The notes under the pieces are model-generated. The model saw nothing but the letters and a program-made list of their open reading frames with translations. It was not told the origin of the DNA and ran no database searches. 64,000 bases of DNA from Candidatus Gastranaerophilales bacterium. GTDB taxonomy: Bacteria; Cyanobacteriota; Vampirovibrionia; Gastranaerophilales; Gastranaerophilaceae. Position numbers and translations under genes: made by a program. The first letter of the stretch is position 1, and each line of letters begins with the position of its first letter. Location of the stretch: contig CALVEH010000006.1 of the NCBI GenBank assembly GCA_944326545.1, forward strand, positions 1 to 64,000, given 5' to 3'. Shown piece by piece: positions 44,187 to 53,708 of this stretch.

Positions 44187-44702
44187 CTATTCTTCTGATG
44201 GAATTTCTCCTACAGACTGTTGATATTCATCTTGAGTTGTTTCTTGGCTAAGCTCATTTGATTTGTTTTTTTCTAAGCTTTTTTGTTCTTTTTTTGATAG
44301 TGGTTCGCCAGCCACAACAAGCTTATCAAACTCTGCCTCTTGTGCTGCTTTCATTATTTTCATTATTTCTCTGCTTTTTACAGATTCATCAGCTTTTACA
44401 ACGACTTCTTTTTTTTCAAGTTTCGGTTTTAATGCAAGAAGTTGATTATATATTTCATCTTCTTGTATCTGGTTACCATTTACATAAAATTTACCTTCTT
44501 TAGTAACAGATATTGTCGCATTTTTCTGTTCAACTGAAAGTCCGCTGTTTATTTCAGGCATTTTTATACTGCTGTCATTTGACTGAAATGTTGGTGCTAT
44601 AACCATCATTATTATCAGCAATACGAGAAAAATATCGGTTAACGGTGTGATATTGATTTCTGTAAAAAGAGCTTCTTTTCCTTTAGATGTTTTGAATGCC
44701 AT
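44187..44702 (-). CDS. exbD: ExbD/TolR-family protein (second copy) with charged C-terminal tail
   Basis: A 171-residue ExbD. The membrane segment is nearly identical to that of the neighbouring copy (EINITPLTDIFLVLLIIMMV) and keeps the channel Asp. The periplasmic part runs to about residue 130. A 40-residue Lys/Glu/Gln-rich tail (SKKEQKSLEKNKSNELSQET) is absent from the other copy and unusual for the family. Two different ExbD chains may form the heteromeric channel with one ExbB. It is separated from exbB by 21 bp. Confidence 0.93.
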   Translation of the reverse strand: MAFKTSKGKEALFTEINITPLTDIFLVLLIIMMVIAPTFQSNDSSIKMPEINSGLSVEQKNATISVTKEGKFYVNGNQIQEDEIYNQLLALKPKLEKKEVVVKADESVKSREIMKIMKAAQEAEFDKLVVAGEPLSKKEQKSLEKNKSNELSQETTQDEYQQSVGEIPSEE

Positions 44703-44723
44703 TTTTAAATACTTTCGTTAAAA

Positions 44724-45371
44724 TTACAATGCTATGTTAGTTGCTTGGTTAAGATTTACTTCTTCATTGCTATCTACAAAGCTTAAGAACAACAACTTAA
44801 TAAGCTGAAAATCGTCTTCAAATCTTTTAACCATTGATTGGAAATAGTTGTAAAGTACTACAGCTACAATAGCAACGCCTAAACCTAATGCTGTAGCTAT
44901 CAATGCAGATGCGATACCGGATGCAACTGCGGCAGATTGGTTGCCTTGTACTGCTAAGTCTTGGAATGTATAAAGAATTCTAACAACTGTACCGAACAAA
45001 CCTAGAAACGGACATACACCACCGATTGTACCAAGTATTGTTAGGTGTGATTCAAGCTTTCTTGTTGCTAAGCTTGATGCAATATCAAAAGAACGCGAAA
45101 ATCCATTTTTTTGCTCGGAGAAGATTCTTACAGCTTCTTCAGAAACTTCGCCAATGATGCCTCCTAGTTGTACACTCAGACTTTGTGCTGAATCGAGGTT
45201 ATTTCTGGCAAGTTCTTTTTGAAGCTTTGGTATGAACAATACTACGTCACGTTTGTTTTTGCTGTAGTAGTAAAATCTGTTTATTGCAACCATAATTGTC
45301 AAAATAGAACAAAGAAGTATAGGTGCGATAATCCAAAGATCTTCTATAGCTGCTTTAAGTAATAATTCCAT
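44724..45371 (-). CDS. exbB: ExbB/TolQ/MotA-family proton-channel protein
   Basis: A 215-residue inner-membrane protein with three helices (about 14-34, 110-135 and 150-180) and a cytosolic loop between the first two. The signature GTIGGVCPFLGLFGTVVRIL and the following ASGIASALIATALGLGVAIV line the proton path. It pairs with the two ExbD proteins and the TonB-like protein upstream. MotA can be excluded by the TolQ/ExbB-type motif and size. It follows tonB by 37 bp. Confidence 0.94.
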   Translation of the reverse strand: MELLLKAAIEDLWIIAPILLCSILTIMVAINRFYYYSKNKRDVVLFIPKLQKELARNNLDSAQSLSVQLGGIIGEVSEEAVRIFSEQKNGFSRSFDIASSLATRKLESHLTILGTIGGVCPFLGLFGTVVRILYTFQDLAVQGNQSAAVASGIASALIATALGLGVAIVAVVLYNYFQSMVKRFEDDFQLIKLLFLSFVDSNEEVNLNQATNIAL

Positions 45372-45408
45372 TTGTAATCCTCTTTCTATTTAAAATTTAT
45401 CTTATCTT

Positions 45409-46614
45409 CTAATATGTTGTTGCGCCAAATACGTTATAGTCAAATGTAAACTGTATGTCTACACTATCACCTTTGTATTCTGGCGGTAGTGGCTTAAATG
45501 GTGCTGTTAGTTCTACTGCATGCATTGCCGCTCTGTCTGCTGCCGGCAATCCTGATGATTTGTATACTCTGTGAGATATAAGTCTGCCGTCTCTTGCTAT
45601 TTTAAACAGCAATACAACTCTCTTACTTTCGTTACCTTTTGGAGGTTCCCAGTTCATTTTTATTCTTCTTTGAAGCTCGCGCATGTATGGACCGAAGTCT
45701 GGTTCTTTTACCGCATCTATGCCTGGTGCGCCTTTTGGGTTGCCAGGGCCGGGGTTCCCAACATTGCCACTTCTTCCTGCGCTACCTGGTGAGAATCTTC
45801 CTCCTCCTGAGCTACCTGACGAACTTGGTGAAAAACTTGGAGAAGGTGAGTACCTGCTTCCACTGCCAGATGAACCACTTGGGCTGCCTGAGCCTGTTTT
45901 GGTTCCTGCTACTGGACCGCCTGATGGGCCTGCCACTTTAGGTGCCGCTACTTTTGGTGCAGGAACATTAAAGCTTCCACTTGGTTTTTTGGTTTTAGGT
46001 GCACTTGGTCTGACTGCAGGTTTTGGTGCTGGTGCTTGCACTTTTGGCACACCTTGCGGTTGAGGTGGTTGCTCTGTTTTTTTAGGAGCCCACGGTGTTG
46101 GAACTGAAAAAGCTTGTTTTGGCTTTTGTTCAGTTTTTGGTTGTTGTTTAGGCTTTTGCACAGTTTGTCTTGGTGCAGTGACCGTTTTTCTGGGCGTATT
46201 TACCTTTGGAGCAGGTGATGATTGTTGTGTTTTTGTTGCTTGTGATGCAGCTTGCGGCAAAGACACAGGTCTTTTAGGGTCGTGTATACCTCCTGCTCTT
46301 GAGTTTTTATCTGCTCTAAACTTTGTATTCTTGTTTATTGGTGGAGCTTCTCTATTTACCAATACAAATTCAATATCCTTTGGTTTGGGTTGCGGTTTAT
46401 CAAATAATGAAATTTTTATACCCATCAATGTGAGCACAATAATGCTAACCCAAATTAAACCGACAACAATCGGGTGTAAGATCGCTGAAAATACAAAGCA
46501 CTTTGGAAGTGATATGTCGTTATCATCTTCTTTTTTGTATATACCGTAGGTATATTTAGATTCTAAAAGTTCTTCGTCTTCTTCGTAAGTTTCAATATTT
46601 CCTAGTAGTGTCAT
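45409..46614 (-). CDS. tonB: TonB-family energy transducer
   Basis: A 401-residue protein. A cytosolic N-terminus of about 42 residues is followed by a membrane helix (about 44-68, AILHPIVVGLIWVSIIVLTL), a long Pro/Lys/Ser/Gly-rich periplasm-spanning region (about 75-300), and a TonB C-terminal domain (NWEPPKGNESKRVVLLFKIA ... VYKSSGLPAADRAAMHAVEL). It should link the ExbB/ExbD motor to outer-membrane receptors. No TonB-dependent receptor is in the window. The Gly/Ser-rich part (SGSGSRYSPSPSFSPSSSGS) is repetitive at the DNA level. Confidence 0.93.
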   Translation of the reverse strand: MTLLGNIETYEEDEELLESKYTYGIYKKEDDNDISLPKCFVFSAILHPIVVGLIWVSIIVLTLMGIKISLFDKPQPKPKDIEFVLVNREAPPINKNTKFRADKNSRAGGIHDPKRPVSLPQAASQATKTQQSSPAPKVNTPRKTVTAPRQTVQKPKQQPKTEQKPKQAFSVPTPWAPKKTEQPPQPQGVPKVQAPAPKPAVRPSAPKTKKPSGSFNVPAPKVAAPKVAGPSGGPVAGTKTGSGSPSGSSGSGSRYSPSPSFSPSSSGSSGGGRFSPGSAGRSGNVGNPGPGNPKGAPGIDAVKEPDFGPYMRELQRRIKMNWEPPKGNESKRVVLLFKIARDGRLISHRVYKSSGLPAADRAAMHAVELTAPFKPLPPEYKGDSVDIQFTFDYNVFGATTY

Positions 46615-46697
46615 TTTGTCCCCAAATCTCTTTTGTCATATAGTTTAGCAAAAGCTATACCATAAAACAAATCACCCGATTTACTTAATTATTAGAA

Positions 46698-47402
46698 CTA
46701 TTTTTTTTGTGGTGTAAATGTCATTTGTTGGTCTAAAACAATATTTATAACTGTTCCTGCTGGTATTGTTGCAGCATCACCTTTATCCCAAAGTGATTTA
46801 GCAACCCCGAGTCCTGCCCCAACTGCAGTACCGTAAGCGGCACCTTTTCCTACTTTACCGCCTGATAATGGACCCATTATTACACCAGCTACAGCTCCTG
46901 CTGCAGAACCAACTGCGATATCTTTAGCATAATCTTTTGCTGAGTCAAGCTTTGTACCACCTTTAATTAGGCCTGTCCCATCGTCAGTTTGTATTTTCCC
47001 TGAAATAGGAATCATTTGTCCGTATGGAGTAATTATATTGGTGAATTTAACCATTAATTGTCCGTTTACGCCTGCTCTACCTGCTTTTTTTACTTGTATT
47101 ACGGTTCCGTTAACAGAACTTCCAATTGGAGCGATAAGTGTATTGTTGTAGTAAAAGTCTTGCGACAGTGCAATACAAACACTTTGACCCAGCTCTAACG
47201 ATTCTGATGACAGTTCCATTGTCGCTGTTGCAGGAAAGACTGTACCAGATTTTACATATATTACTTTGCCTTGTAATGGAGTAAACTGTTCCGCATAAGC
47301 TTTTGAGCTATTGATTTCTAATGAAGTGAAACCCGCACCGGCTGTTATTAGTGATGCTAAAAGCATAGCGGATATAATCTTTTTACTTTTTATATTCATC
47401 AT
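46698..47402 (-). CDS. Exported glycine-zipper protein
   Basis: About 234 residues. The ATG at 47402 stands five bases after GGAGG, and ATG 47399 is also possible; an upstream ATG at 47414 overlaps the site. A signal peptide is clear: basic NIKSKK, a hydrophobic core, and AYA-EQ cleavage near residue 38. The mature part is beta-rich (about 40-150). A glycine-zipper stretch (AVGSAAGAVAGVIMGPLSGG, about 165-205) suggests membrane insertion or oligomerisation. It sits between bamA and tonB on the same strand. The function is unknown; an outer-membrane stability role is a guess. Confidence 0.8.
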   Translation of the reverse strand: MMNIKSKKIISAMLLASLITAGAGFTSLEINSSKAYAEQFTPLQGKVIYVKSGTVFPATATMELSSESLELGQSVCIALSQDFYYNNTLIAPIGSSVNGTVIQVKKAGRAGVNGQLMVKFTNIITPYGQMIPISGKIQTDDGTGLIKGGTKLDSAKDYAKDIAVGSAAGAVAGVIMGPLSGGKVGKGAAYGTAVGAGLGVAKSLWDKGDAATIPAGTVINIVLDQQMTFTPQKK

Positions 47403-47482
47403 GTGTTCCTCCATTTTTACTCTTCGATTTTATAACGATTATACAGTCGGTTTGTTCATTTTATATTAGTCATGTGACCGTA

Positions 47483-49414
47483 TTAATAAAATTCACCTAT
47501 GCCGAATGTAAAGGCGCCTTTAGATGTACCATTAGGTACGCCTGTCAACGGATAACCCCAATCTATTGCAAGTGGACCTACCCCTGGAACAAATACTCTA
47601 ACGCCAACACCGGCTGTTATTGCGTGTATCGGTCTATTGTAAATTTCGTTTGTTACTGTTGAACCATAAATTTGACCAGCATCAACAAATGCTGCGATTC
47701 TTATGTTATCGAGAAATTTAGCATCAGTGATTCTGTCAATAAATGGAATCGGGGTTTGAAACTCTGCAGAACCCATCATGAATCCTGAACCAGTACCAAT
47801 ACCACTCATTCTAAAACCTCTTACCGTATACGGACCACCTAAACGGTATGCCATAACTTCAGGCATATCACCGTGGATTTTTCCACCGGCTCTAAATGCT
47901 AAAGACACTGAAGATTTCTTTGCTACCGGATAATATTTTTTAATACCACCGCTTAGTTTACCAAAAGTATTTTCAAAACCATCTAAAGCAATTTCTTCGT
48001 CAAATCTTACATTTGCAAATACACCGCTTCTTGGAAGTGTTGAATTATCTCTTGTGTCATATATTAAGCTAGGTGATAAAGAAAGGAAAAGTCCGCCTTG
48101 CAGTTGTTTTGCTCTTTCAGAAATAGGAATATTGTGCGCTGCATATAGTTTTGCAATTTGGTTTGCATCACCTTCTTTTACGTGTACATTTTCAAGCCCT
48201 ATTCCGAATGAACCAACTAAGTGTGGAAAATTAACAAAGGCTCTTGATATAGTTGACTCGATACCGAATCTTTGTTCAACAGCTAACGGAATTTGGTAGC
48301 TGGCAAAGTCTCTACCAAATGCTTTTACCATTAATGAGTTGTCTGTACCTCTCAATTTTGGTTCAAACCAGCTTATTTCTGCTTGCAAATTAGCTCTGTT
48401 TAACATTGAGCTGTCTGCCATAACAACACCAGTACCAGCCAATAAGCTCAAAGAAACTCTTTGTCCTGTTCCTCTAAAGTTGTTATCAGTAAATCCGCCT
48501 GTACCAAAAAGACCTGTTGCCGTATCAAGACCACCACCAAGAGATATTGTTCCGGTTCTTTGTTCTTCAAGGTGAATAGTCACATTATAGACTTCTGGAT
48601 TTTCTTCATCTCTTTCGATAGTTCTTTTAACGTCTTTAAAAGCTTGAGTTCCATACAGTCTCATCAAATCTTGTTTGATAAGATTTTCATTATATATAGT
48701 ACCTGGTTGAGTAAGTATATTTCTTTTTACTACAAAATCCTTGGTTTTTTTGTTCCCTTCTATTACAATTGAACCGATTTTGCCTTCGTCAATATCTATA
48801 TTAACCATGCCATCCGGATCATCAGTAACAGCTGTTACTCTAGCTAAAATATAACCTTGACTTGCGTAATATTCCTGTATTTCTTGTATGGCATCGTTAA
48901 TTTTGTTTATATTTTGTGGTTTGTTTACCATCGGGTTTAAAATTTGTAATAAATCACCCGTTGCTATCGAATCATTACCCGTAATTGTAAAGTCTGTTAT
49001 CGGAATGTTTTCTTGAACAATTATTTGTAATTTTATGTTTTTATCGTCTACTTTTACAGGTATTGCTCGCATTTTCTCTGTAAAGTAGCCCATGTCATAT
49101 ATCGCTTTTAAGTTTTGTTGTACTGCTTCTACACTGTATGGATCGCCTGGCTTTATTTTTACGCATTCCAAGATCTCTGATGAATCAATGAGACTATTAC
49201 CAACAATTTCTACTGATTGAAATTTTATATCAGAAGTAGATGCTGTTTTTTCAGCTTGTAAATTTTGTTGCTTATCAGGCTGTATATTGTCCCAAATAGA
49301 ATCATTGTCTGGCTTGTTTGGGGTTTCTTTTTGAATATTTTCTTCTTTGTTCTTCTCCCAAAACTTCCACTTGGGGCTCAATGCAAAAGACGGCGATGCT
49401 TGTACAACTAGCAT
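47483..49414 (-). CDS. bamA: Outer-membrane assembly factor BamA/Omp85 (true start probably upstream, non-AUG)
   Basis: Inserts beta-barrel proteins into the outer membrane. After a short Lys/Gln-rich linker, three POTRA domains follow (about 60-140, 140-215 and 215-290; for example FQSVEIVGNSLIDSSEIL, TDFTITGNDSIATGDLLQIL), as in cyanobacterial Omp85. Then comes a barrel with RLGGPYTVRGFRMSGIG, the conserved VRGF motif, and a C-terminal FGIGEFY. The ATG at 49414 would leave a signal peptide lacking its basic start. The frame stays open to 49498 and encodes a normal signal sequence (INKKASIFLLSFGMLVVQAS, SFA-LS), with no ATG, GTG or TTG; ATT at 49462 is the best candidate. Confidence 0.93.
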   Translation of the reverse strand: MLVVQASPSFALSPKWKFWEKNKEENIQKETPNKPDNDSIWDNIQPDKQQNLQAEKTASTSDIKFQSVEIVGNSLIDSSEILECVKIKPGDPYSVEAVQQNLKAIYDMGYFTEKMRAIPVKVDDKNIKLQIIVQENIPITDFTITGNDSIATGDLLQILNPMVNKPQNINKINDAIQEIQEYYASQGYILARVTAVTDDPDGMVNIDIDEGKIGSIVIEGNKKTKDFVVKRNILTQPGTIYNENLIKQDLMRLYGTQAFKDVKRTIERDEENPEVYNVTIHLEEQRTGTISLGGGLDTATGLFGTGGFTDNNFRGTGQRVSLSLLAGTGVVMADSSMLNRANLQAEISWFEPKLRGTDNSLMVKAFGRDFASYQIPLAVEQRFGIESTISRAFVNFPHLVGSFGIGLENVHVKEGDANQIAKLYAAHNIPISERAKQLQGGLFLSLSPSLIYDTRDNSTLPRSGVFANVRFDEEIALDGFENTFGKLSGGIKKYYPVAKKSSVSLAFRAGGKIHGDMPEVMAYRLGGPYTVRGFRMSGIGTGSGFMMGSAEFQTPIPFIDRITDAKFLDNIRIAAFVDAGQIYGSTVTNEIYNRPIHAITAGVGVRVFVPGVGPLAIDWGYPLTGVPNGTSKGAFTFGIGEFY

Positions 49415-49497
49415 GCCAAACGATAATAAGAATATACTTGCTTTTTTATTAATAATAGAAATTACTGTGTACCTGACTAATATATACTTCCTATAAG

Positions 49498-49525
49498 ATT
49501 ATACCTTTAAAATAAAAAAGTTCAA
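49498..49525 (-). promoter_or_regulatory. Promoter of bamA and the envelope cluster
   Basis: On the minus strand: TTGAAC (49525 to 49520), 16-bp spacer, TATAAT (49503 to 49498). Transcription would start near 49491, leaving only about 29 nt before the ATT at 49462. Confidence 0.65.
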
Positions 49526-49674
49526 AATGTAAAGTATATATTTACTATTTCTTGTTTTTGCTTGCGGTATGCAGGTTTTAATGATTTTTAGTTGCGTGTT
49601 AAATGTAATTTAATCTATATGTAGGATATATTATTTTTTCTCGATAGTTTAATATATGCTTGAGGTGATTTATT

Positions 49675-51126
49675 ATGTCAATAGCAATATCAGGTGTTGG
49701 ATCAGGTTTACCTATTAATGAGTGGGTTGAAGCATTAGTAGAGGTTCGACAGCAAAAAATAGATGTTTTAGTAGCGCAACAAGAAGAACTTAACAAAAAG
49801 TCTTCTACTTTAAATACTTTAAAGACAACTTATACATCTTTGAATACTTCTACTTTGAAATTTACAGATTGTCTTTACGGTGCTTCTACTGATATATTTA
49901 CCAAAGTTAGTGCAACTACTACAGATGAAGACGGTAAATTTTTAACAGCTACTGCTACTCAGCTAGCTACTCCAGCTGTATTAAAAATTAGTGTTCAGCA
50001 ACTTGCTACTCCTACATCAAGAAGAACATACGGACCTGATAGTGCTGACGGTCATCAACTAGATTTTTCAGATTCATCAAAAAAATTATCTGAACTTGGT
50101 TATGATAAAGAAGGATCATTTACTATAAATGGTACTACTTTTAAAGTGAATGGTGATACTACTATTGATGGTTTGGTTTATCAGATTAACAACTCTACAA
50201 GTGCTAATGTTCAAGCTCATATAGAAGACGGTCAAATTGTTTTGGAAGGCTCTGAATATGGTGCCAAAGATATCGTTATAGAAGATGGTGAAGGATCTGA
50301 TTTTGCAAGTTGGATTGGTTGGACTGATGATACGAACCTTACAATTGGACAAAATGCAAAATTTACTATTAATGGTAAACAAAAAGAGGCAACTACAAAT
50401 AATTTAACTAATGTAGAGACTGGTATTACAGGTTTATCAATCGAGTTAAAAGAAGTAACTGGTGATGAAGTTATAAATGTTAACATAAAGAGAGAATCTG
50501 ATGTCGATTCTGTTTATTCAGCATTAGAAGAATTTGTAAATGCTTTTAACAAAGCAATAAATGATACTGATGCCCAAACTAATACAGAAGGTTTGTTGCA
50601 TGGTGAAAACCAACTTGTATCTATTAGAACAAGATTGAGAAATATGGTTACAACTACTGTTAACCCTAATGGAGTATATAAGTCTCTTGCTGATATAGGT
50701 ATTACATCTGGTGCTCCAGGTATGGATGTTGATGCTGATACTACATCTTTGGTTATAGACAAAGAAAAATTTACTGAAGCTTTTAAGTCAAACCCTGCTG
50801 CAGTTAAAGAGTTGCTAATAGGTGTTCCTGCTGATGAGGATTCTGGCACTACAGAACAGTTGGGTCTTATGCAAATGCTTCAAGAAGGTCTTAATAGTGC
50901 TCTTTCAACTGAGAATGGATATTTTACAGCCAGAGGTGCTTCTCTTTCTAGTCAAATAACTAATTTAAATAATAAAATTTCTGATAAAGAGGAAGATCTT
51001 GAAACTTATAGAGAAAGAATTACTAAGCAGTTTAACTATATGGATCAACAAATTGCACAGTTAAATAACCAGTTTTCACAAATGCAATCACAGTTGTCAT
51101 CTATTGGTGTAAATACTGGCTCATAG
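49675..51126 (+). CDS. fliD: Flagellar hook-associated protein 2, filament cap FliD
   Basis: A 483-residue cap protein that folds flagellin at the filament tip. The N-terminus, AISGVGSGLPINEWVEALVE, is the FliD_N pattern, followed by a long coiled segment. The middle is Thr/Asp-rich and beta-rich. The C-terminal coiled-coil (about 410-483, LSSQITNLNNKISDKEEDLE ... QFNYMDQQIAQLNNQFSQMQ) is the FliD_C region. GAGGTG precedes the ATG. It is separated from fliS and the FliT-like gene by 17 kb. The recR gene converges. Confidence 0.96.
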   Translation: MSIAISGVGSGLPINEWVEALVEVRQQKIDVLVAQQEELNKKSSTLNTLKTTYTSLNTSTLKFTDCLYGASTDIFTKVSATTTDEDGKFLTATATQLATPAVLKISVQQLATPTSRRTYGPDSADGHQLDFSDSSKKLSELGYDKEGSFTINGTTFKVNGDTTIDGLVYQINNSTSANVQAHIEDGQIVLEGSEYGAKDIVIEDGEGSDFASWIGWTDDTNLTIGQNAKFTINGKQKEATTNNLTNVETGITGLSIELKEVTGDEVINVNIKRESDVDSVYSALEEFVNAFNKAINDTDAQTNTEGLLHGENQLVSIRTRLRNMVTTTVNPNGVYKSLADIGITSGAPGMDVDADTTSLVIDKEKFTEAFKSNPAAVKELLIGVPADEDSGTTEQLGLMQMLQEGLNSALSTENGYFTARGASLSSQITNLNNKISDKEEDLETYRERITKQFNYMDQQIAQLNNQFSQMQSQLSSIGVNTGS

Positions 51127-51132
51127 TATTGC

Positions 51133-51729
51133 TTATATCTCTCTACGGCATTCAATAGCTTTGGCCAAAGTTATTTCGTCTGCGTATTCTATATCAGATC
51201 CAATTGGAATACCAAATGCTATTCGACTTATCTTTATGTTGAATGGTTTTAACAGTTTGGTTAAGTATAAGCTTGTTGCTTCACCTTCTACAGAAGGATT
51301 GAGTGCTATAATTACTTCTTTAACATCATCTTTTGCTATTCTTTGAAGTAATTCTTTTATTCTTATGTCTTCTGCTCCAATTCCATCAATTGGGGATATT
51401 AAACCCTGCAGTACATGGTATTTTCCTTTGTACTCATTTGTATTTTCAATTGCAATTAAGTCTTTTGTTTCTGCACATACACATATTGTTGTGTTGTCTC
51501 GATTTGGGTTGGAACAAATCTCACAAGGATTAGAAGCAGACATGTTAAAACACACATCACAATAGTGAATAGTTTCTTTTGCCGTAATCATTGCTGCTGC
51601 AAATTTTTCAACTTCAGAAATAGGCATTTTAAGTAGGTGAAATGCTATTCTTTGAGCTGATTTTGGCCCGATACCCGGCATTTTTTGAAAATATTCTATC
51701 AAATTTGCTAATGGCTTTGTGTATTGCAT
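51133..51729 (-). CDS. recR: Recombination mediator protein RecR
   Basis: A 198-residue RecFOR-pathway protein that helps load RecA. It has the helix-hairpin-helix ([20 protein letters not shown]), the four-Cys zinc finger ([16 protein letters not shown]), and the Toprim domain ([17 protein letters not shown], then [20 protein letters not shown]). Its ATG shares one base with the stop of ybaB, the classical ybaB-recR coupling. Confidence 0.97.
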   Translation of the reverse strand: MQYTKPLANLIEYFQKMPGIGPKSAQRIAFHLLKMPISEVEKFAAAMITAKETIHYCDVCFNMSASNPCEICSNPNRDNTTICVCAETKDLIAIENTNEYKGKYHVLQGLISPIDGIGAEDIRIKELLQRIAKDDVKEVIIALNPSVEGEATSLYLTKLLKPFNIKISRIAFGIPIGSDIEYADEITLAKAIECRREI

Positions 51730-52061
51730 TAGAATAAACCAGGTATATTGATTCCACCAGTTAATGACTTCATTTTTGATTGCATTTCTTTATTTGCTTG
51801 TTCAGTTGCGTTTTTCATTGCAGAGCTGATGAGGTCTTCAAGCATTTCAACCGTGTCACTATCAACTGTATCTGGTGCATCTGGATTGAGAGCTGCTTTG
51901 CTCAATTTTATAGACTTGAATTTTCCTTGACCGTCACAAGTTACTGTTACTGCACCATTACCAGCTTCTGATGTGAACTCTGTGTTTGCAAGTTCAGTTT
52001 GTGCATCTTGTAACTTTTTTTGCATTTGTTGTGCTTGTTTCATCATTTGAGCAATATTCAT
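51729..52061 (-). CDS. YbaB/EbfC-family nucleoid-associated protein
   Basis: A 110-residue DNA-binding protein. It starts [20 protein letters not shown], the conserved N-terminal helix, and has the family pattern [20 protein letters not shown] then [19 protein letters not shown]. It dimerises as a tweezer on DNA and lies directly upstream of recR with a one-base overlap, as in many bacteria. GGGAGAGGG precedes the ATG. Confidence 0.95.
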   Translation of the reverse strand: MNIAQMMKQAQQMQKKLQDAQTELANTEFTSEAGNGAVTVTCDGQGKFKSIKLSKAALNPDAPDTVDSDTVEMLEDLISSAMKNATEQANKEMQSKMKSLTGGINIPGLF

Positions 52062-52266
52062 GCTTAACCCTCTCCCTATATTTATTTGTCTAGTTATTTG
52101 TTTAGATTTAGCTTTGTTAAATTCAATTTGCTAGCAGTTATGTTTGGCAAGTTTTAACATTGGCGTTCATCTCTATTATAATTTAAGAATATATTTATGC
52201 AATTTGTAATTTTAAATTTAAATATAAACATTGTATATATTTTGTAATCTGTGGTATTATTTATAT

Positions 52267-52947
52267 ATGGATGAAATTACAAGAAGAAAATTACGTGCTG
52301 TAGGAGCTATTGCTGTACTGGTTGGTGTAGTTTGTGCTATTTTCTTTGCTTTTTACCAAATTAGGGAAAAGAAAAATACGACTATGCGTCTTAGAGCTTT
52401 TTATTCTGACATGGTTCAGACTCTGCAGCTGTCGATGAATTTGAATTTTACACCGGATATATGGGAGTTTAAGGGCGGATATAGGAACGTTGATGTAATC
52501 AACAACTACATTGTTAATTACTTAAAAGTAGAAAAAAATTGTGTAGCAACGCCTGATGGATGTTTTCCTGAGACAAATTATAAAAACTTTACTAATAAAC
52601 CTACTGATGTAAATTTATCTAAAATACCTTCAGTTGTTTTAAAAAACGGTATTTCTGTCGCTTTTGAAACTATTAGTAAATGTAAAAAACAAGATTCTGT
52701 TTGTGCAGTTGTTTATGTTGATATGAATTCTGTTGCTGAGCCAAATACTTTTGGTAAAGATTTATTTGTATTCATGTTGTTGAATTCAAAGCAACGACCT
52801 TTTCTTCCATATAACATAAATGTTGCTAAGGAAAAGTTGAGCAGTGATCCTAAAATGGGTTGTAATAAAGAAGCGGAAATGCCGATGTATTGTTCTGCAT
52901 ATTTGTATGACAATGATTGGATTATGGATAAAACATATCCTTGGTAG
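52267..52947 (+). CDS. Single-pass membrane protein of unknown function, pilin-like layout
   Basis: About 226 residues from the ATG at 52267. A short basic N-terminus (MDEITRRKLRAVG) leads into one membrane helix (about 12-33, AIAVLVGVVCAIFFAFYQIR), then a soluble part with four or more Cys (KNCVATPDGCF, SKCKKQDSVC, MGCNKEAEMPMYC) that could form disulfides. The layout recalls minor pilins or pseudopilins, but no prepilin cleavage motif (G followed by F and E at +5) is seen, so I do not call it one. It is probably anchored with the Cys-rich part outside. Confidence 0.68.
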   Translation: MDEITRRKLRAVGAIAVLVGVVCAIFFAFYQIREKKNTTMRLRAFYSDMVQTLQLSMNLNFTPDIWEFKGGYRNVDVINNYIVNYLKVEKNCVATPDGCFPETNYKNFTNKPTDVNLSKIPSVVLKNGISVAFETISKCKKQDSVCAVVYVDMNSVAEPNTFGKDLFVFMLLNSKQRPFLPYNINVAKEKLSSDPKMGCNKEAEMPMYCSAYLYDNDWIMDKTYPW

Positions 52948-53005
52948 TTGTTTTTCGGTTGTTATCGAATAAAATAAAATCAGAGTTAATTTGTAAGGAG
53001 AAGTT

Positions 53006-53617
53006 ATGTCAGACTTTGATTATTCTAAAGTTTTGAGTTATGTTCCAATGGTTATTGAGTCTTCTGCAAGAGGTGAAAAATCATTTGATATTTTTTCTAG
53101 GTTGTTACGTGAAAGAATTATATTTTTAGGTGAAGAAATTGATGATGAATTAGCTAATGTTATTGTTGCGCAACTTTTGCTACTAGATTCAGAAAATCCA
53201 GAAAAAGACATTATGCTATATATTAACAGCCCAGGTGGTGTAATTACTGCCGGTATGGCAATATATGATACTATGCAGCATATTAGAGCTGATGTTAGTA
53301 CTATCTGTATTGGTGAAGCTGCTAGCATGGGATCTTTCTTGTTGTCTTCAGGTGCTAAGGGTAAAAGATTATCATTGCCAAGTTCAAGAATAATGATTCA
53401 CCAACCATTAGGCGGTGCTCAAGGACAAGCTACTGACATTGAAATAGAAGCTAAGGAAATTTTAAGAATGAAGAGCATGTTAAATGGCATATTGGCATCC
53501 AATTGTTCTCAGCCTATTGAAAAGATTCAAAAAGATACAGAACGTGACTACTATATGTCTGCTCAAGAAGCTGTAGAGTATGGTTTAATTGATAGAGTTA
53601 TAACTCGTCCTGTATAA
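53006..53617 (+). CDS. clpP: ATP-dependent Clp protease proteolytic subunit
   Basis: A serine peptidase forming the tetradecameric chamber that works with ClpC or ClpX. The catalytic triad is present: S107 in [16 protein letters not shown]132 in [10 protein letters not shown] and D181 in TERDYYMSA. At 203 residues the length is normal. AAGGAG lies eight bases before the ATG. The gene is single, with its own terminator at 53669. The partner clpC is at 60405. Confidence 0.97.
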   Translation: MSDFDYSKVLSYVPMVIESSARGEKSFDIFSRLLRERIIFLGEEIDDELANVIVAQLLLLDSENPEKDIMLYINSPGGVITAGMAIYDTMQHIRADVSTICIGEAASMGSFLLSSGAKGKRLSLPSSRIMIHQPLGGAQGQATDIEIEAKEILRMKSMLNGILASNCSQPIEKIQKDTERDYYMSAQEAVEYGLIDRVITRPV

Positions 53618-53668
53618 TTCTTAATATTTCTTAATAATTTATAAAAATATTGTATTTATTTGTTACAC

Positions 53669-53708
53669 AAAAATGACATACTTAGGATATATATAGTATG
53701 TCGTTTTT
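53669..53708 (+). terminator. Terminator of clpP
   Basis: The arms 53669-53682 and 53695-53708 pair over 14 positions (GACATACT with AGTATGTC at the core, plus one T-G pair and five A-T) around a 12-nt loop and end in T5. Confidence 0.85.

Noticed and set aside
45571-46063. Plus-strand open frames opposite tonB
   Set aside because: They are the reverse of the Pro/Gly/Ser-rich repeat of tonB; low-complexity DNA opens several frames.
49640-49663. Sigma-28 site before fliD (CTCGATAG)
   Set aside because: Only the CGATA part matches; the -35 position (TAGGATAT) fits the consensus poorly.
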